A stretch of 24,076 nucleotides of DNA. It comes from Bacteroidota bacterium (GTDB taxonomy: Bacteria > Bacteroidota > Bacteroidia > Flavobacteriales > Weeksellaceae). The stretch's first letter is position 1; every line of letters starts with the position of its first letter. A program made the position numbers and the translations under genes. The DNA is taken from contig JAEZYN010000073.1 in assembly GCA_023419095.1 (NCBI GenBank), positions 1 to 24,076 of the forward strand, read 5' to 3'. Below the pieces are notes generated by a model that was not told the origin of the DNA, did not search any database, and was given only the letters and a program-made list of their open reading frames with translations. This document shows, one piece after another, positions 22,176-24,076 of the stretch.

Positions 22176-22385
22176 AAATCCTTCCGCAACCTTCAGAAAT
22201 CCTTCCGCAACCCCAAAAAATCATTCCGCAACTGCAGGAAATCATTCCGCAACTGCAAGAAATGGTTCCGCAAGTGTTAGAAATGGCTCCGCAAGTGTTA
22301 GAAATCATTTCGCAACTGCAAGAAATGGTTCCGCAAGTGTTAGAAATGGTTCCGCAAGTGCAGGAAATGGCTCCGCAAGTGCAGG
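22176..22385. repeat. 21-bp minisatellite, ten units
   Basis: Ten contiguous 21-bp units, consensus AAATSRTTCCGCAASTGYAR, with sub-families (GGTTCCGCAAGTGTTAG, CATTCCGCAACTGCARG, GGCTCCGCAAGTGCAGG). An eleventh unit begins at 22386 and decays. Since 21 is divisible by three, long frames stay open: one plus-strand frame gives the heptad EMVPQVQ/EIIPQLQ without a start before 22262, another gives SFRNCKK, and the minus strand gives a Cys-rich heptad. I do not annotate any of these as a gene. The stretch 22053-22480 otherwise holds the terminator and no gene I support. Confidence 0.95.
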
Positions 22386-22480
22386 AAATGGTAAAACAAT
22401 ATTGCGCATTCATTTCCTGCATTGATTATTTGTTTATTTGCCATTTTATTTATTAATTTTACAATAAAACACAAACAAAG

Positions 22481-23190
22481 ATGGAAAATTCAGAAAAACA
22501 AAATCCGCTAAGCGGTAAAACTTCGTCGCGAAACCAATATGTTTCCGCAGAGCAACTGATTGCAAAAATGAAAATTGCATTCTCAAACGCCAAACAGCCC
22601 GAAATCTTAGCCGAACTCACTACCGTGGGGATTACCGAAGCCCAACTGGACGGCTATCTTTCGGACATCGCCAACCTGGAGCAGCTGAGCCAGCAACAGA
22701 TTCAGGAGTATGGTGAGCAGTATGCCGAGACCGATAAATTCAATCTAAAGAAAGCGGAAATCGACCAAATCTATGCCCGCCACCGGAACCTTGCAAAAAT
22801 CGTCTTCAAAGAAGACCGCCAGGCAAATTCGACAATGGGAATAACCGCCGGTCGCAACAGGCCTACCCCGCATGGTATCAGCAGGTAAGAAATTTTTATG
22901 CGCAAATTGTGGCCAACCCTGATTTTAAAACCAAAGCCGCCACGGTAAACATTGATGATGCCGCCATCGCCGCGCAGCAAACAGCTTTAGAAGAGATTTC
23001 TGCCCTGAAGGAATCTCAGAAAAAAGAACTCGGCGAAGCGCAGAGGGCGACCGATACCCGCGATGCCGCGCTGGATCTGCTTTACCCGAAATATACGCAG
23101 CTCATCGCTTTTGCCAAGGCGCTCTTCCCCGACGACCAAACATTGGAAAAGCTGGGCATTATCGTAAAAAGAGAGGGCGACCTTCTATAA
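22481..23190 (+). pseudogene. Frameshifted helical-repeat protein gene of unknown function
   Basis: Two adjacent frames make one protein of about 236 residues. Frame one (22481-22888) starts after an A-rich leader and reads to a stop behind MGITAGRNR. The next frame continues without a start as SQQAYPAWYQQVRNFYAQIV and runs to 23190. A one-base loss around 22845-22865 would explain it. The protein is rich in Glu, Gln, Lys and Ala and predicted all-helical, with no signal peptide and no catalytic motif. Two similar halves are visible (GEQYAETDK...YARHRNLAKIVF..D...MGI and GEAQRATDT...YPKYTQLIAFAKALF.DD..LGI). I recall similar uncharacterised proteins in Bacteroidota. A sequencing error, real decay or programmed shift cannot be told apart here. 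It lies just upstream of the transposase. Confidence 0.7.
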
Positions 23191-23202
23191 AAATCCTGAA
23201 CA

Positions 23203-23233
23203 GCCCTGTCAGTGTCTGAAGCCCTGACAGGGC
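23203..23233. repeat. 10-bp inverted repeat upstream of the transposase
   Basis: GCCCTGTCAG (23203-23212) / CTGACAGGGC (23224-23233), perfect, with an 11-nt spacer. The right side alone is also near-palindromic (GCCCTG-A-CAGGGC). There is no T tract, so a terminator is less likely than an element end or dispersed repeat. It lies 62 bp before the transposase ATG. Confidence 0.85.
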
Positions 23234-23295
23234 GAATTCGGTATCGGTGCCTTCTTTTCAAGATCCTTCTCTACACCATCAGCACAATTTTCGCC

Positions 23296-23748
23296 ATGGC
23301 CTACACCCGAATTCTGTACCATCTGGTTTTCCGCACGAAAGCGAGCGGGAAGACAATTCCCCTACAACACGCCCCGGAGCTGTACCGCTACATCTGGGGT
23401 ATCCTTAAAACTAAAAACTGTGTTCTTTACCGCATTAACGGGATGGAGGAACACCTGCACATCCTTTTTGATCTGCATCCGTCTGTCGCCCTGGCTGATC
23501 TGGTGAAAGATATTAAAGTAGCCTCTTCAAAATGGATGAAGCAGTCGGGCCTTTTCCCCGAATTCCACGGATGGGGCATAAAATATTGTGCGTTCACCTA
23601 CTCTATCAGGGAGAAAGATATGCTGATCAACTATATCAAAAATCAACAGGCCCACCACAGAAACGAAAGTTTCCAGGAAGAGATTCACCGTTTGTGGAAG
23701 AACGCGGAAATCGAGGATGACATCAAATGGTTTTGGGTGGATAGCTGA
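23296..23748 (+). CDS. Y1 (HUH) transposase, IS200/REP-associated (RAYT) type
   Basis: A 150-residue single-strand transposase, the full length for the family. The start MAYTRILYHLVFRTKASGKT is typical. The HUH metal site is HLHILFDLHP (His-Leu-His), preceded by RINGMEEHLHI. The nucleophilic tyrosine is in INYIKNQQAHHR, followed by the conserved QQ-x-HH segment and a Trp-rich tail (DIKWFW). The frame is open back to a GTG at 23212, but that would translate the upstream inverted repeat, so 23296 is chosen. These enzymes nick and join DNA next to small hairpins. Here a hairpin precedes the gene and an array of hairpin-bearing units follows it. No accessory gene (tnpB) is present, which fits IS200 or a domesticated RAYT. 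Confidence 0.9.
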   Translation: MAYTRILYHLVFRTKASGKTIPLQHAPELYRYIWGILKTKNCVLYRINGMEEHLHILFDLHPSVALADLVKDIKVASSKWMKQSGLFPEFHGWGIKYCAFTYSIREKDMLINYIKNQQAHHRNESFQEEIHRLWKNAEIEDDIKWFWVDS

Positions 23749-23752
23749 GTGC

Positions 23753-24076
23753 GTAGCCCCCGGACGCGTGGGCCCCGCACTGCGTTCGAGGTTACGTACG
23801 TTCGACTCCTTCGGAGTCGGTGGCGATGGTGGAGGCGTGTGTGTGTGTGTCGTAGGCGCGTGGGCCACGAACTGCGTTTGAGGTTACGTACGTTCGACTC
23901 CTTCGGAGTCCGTGGCGATGGGTGGATGCGTGTGTGTGTCGTAGGCGTGGGCCACGAACTGCGTTCGAGGTTACGTACGTTCGACTCCTTCGGAGTCGGT
24001 GGCGATGGGTGGATCCGTGTGTGTGTGTGTGTGTGTGTCGTAGGCGCGTGGGCCACGAACAGCGTTCGAGGTTACG
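23753..24076. repeat. GTAG-palindrome-(GT)n tandem array after the transposase
   Basis: Three complete units of 99, 89 and 99 bp (starting at 23753, 23852 and 23941) and a cut fourth from 24040. Each unit starts with GTAG. Units 2-4 then have CGTGGGCCACG (self-complementary around a central G). A conserved core containing ACGTACGT follows, then the hairpin GACTCC-TTC-GGAGTC (stem 7 bp in units 1 and 3, 6 bp in unit 2), then GTGGCGATGG and a (GT)n tract of 7, 5 and 11 repeats. The array starts 5 bp after the transposase stop codon, is more GC-rich than the rest, and holds no convincing gene in its 328 bp. Confidence 0.95.

Noticed and set aside
22105..22422. Minus-strand Cys-rich repeat ORF (105 codons) across the minisatellite
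   Set aside because: Same reason: open frame produced by repeat periodicity, and it reads through the terminator hairpin of the HNH gene.
22262..22456. Plus-strand ORF with EMVPQVQ heptads as a coiled-coil protein gene
   Set aside because: The frame has no start before the middle of the minisatellite, no upstream promoter or leader, and equally long open frames exist on the other strand; an effect of the 21-bp period.
22481..23748. Diversity-generating retroelement or toxin-antitoxin operon before the transposase
   Set aside because: No reverse transcriptase, variable-repeat pair, or toxin/antitoxin motif could be found in these frames.
23527..24056. Minus-strand ORFs rich in THTHT and PTPKESNVRN repeats over the array
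   Set aside because: Translations of the (GT)n and hairpin repeats; they overlap the transposase gene or lack start signals.
1..24076. Window start (GTTACG) equals window end (GTTACG), suggesting a circular sequence
   Set aside because: Six bases are likely by chance; the start lies inside porZ and the end inside a tandem repeat, so no biological join is supported.

Overview
The window reads as chromosomal DNA of a Bacteroidota bacterium in the Flavobacteriia, most likely the Weeksellaceae/Chryseobacterium group. The reasons are: A-rich start regions with almost no Shine-Dalgarno sequences, many TAnnTTTG-type -7 promoter boxes, type IX secretion/gliding genes (porZ, gldD), flavobacterial lipoproteins, and the neighbourhood HU-mutY-gldD. 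No rRNA, tRNA or CRISPR array was seen.

Layout. Positions 1-3703 (minus strand): a two-piece 5'-nucleotidase (a C-domain lipoprotein, then an N-domain metallophosphatase), followed by the truncated start of porZ. Positions 3813-4685 (plus): dapA for lysine/diaminopimelate synthesis. Positions 4715-7425 (minus): a lipoprotein, the magnesium transporter mgtE and a signal-less BtuF-like binding protein. Positions 7596-7865 (plus): rpsO. Positions 7935-10384 (minus): Nudix CoA pyrophosphatase, PlsC-like acyltransferase, a lipoprotein and a short Mur-ligase-like protein. Positions 10488-12745 (minus): HU, a 29-residue highly basic ribosomal-type peptide and RNase G. Positions 12793-18878 (plus): mutY, gldD, a PfkB kinase and two parvulin-type periplasmic foldases. 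Positions 19140-20078 (plus): an NPD/FabK-like flavoenzyme. Positions 20118-20642 (minus): a HopJ-family protein and a 44-residue membrane peptide.

From about 20650 the character changes. An AT-rich Mrr endonuclease plus HNH nuclease pair (20830-22052) looks like an acquired defence module. It is followed by a strong hairpin terminator, a ten-unit 21-bp minisatellite (22176-22385), a frameshifted helical-repeat gene (22481-23190), and a Y1 (HUH) REP-associated-type transposase (23296-23748). Directly after the transposase comes a GC-rich array of 89-99 bp units, each starting with GTAG and carrying two small palindromes and a variable (GT)n tract (23753 to the window end). This transposase-plus-array unit is the most unusual structure in the window.

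The core part combines envelope housekeeping (PorZ, GldD, parvulins, lipoproteins, acyltransferase), translation/RNA functions (S15, RNase G, the basic peptide), DNA maintenance (HU, MutY) and metabolism (DapA, Nudix, PfkB, NPD). Short dispersed repeats, a CTCTTGR heptamer tract and CATTGC repeats, sit in the intergenic space before the NPD gene.
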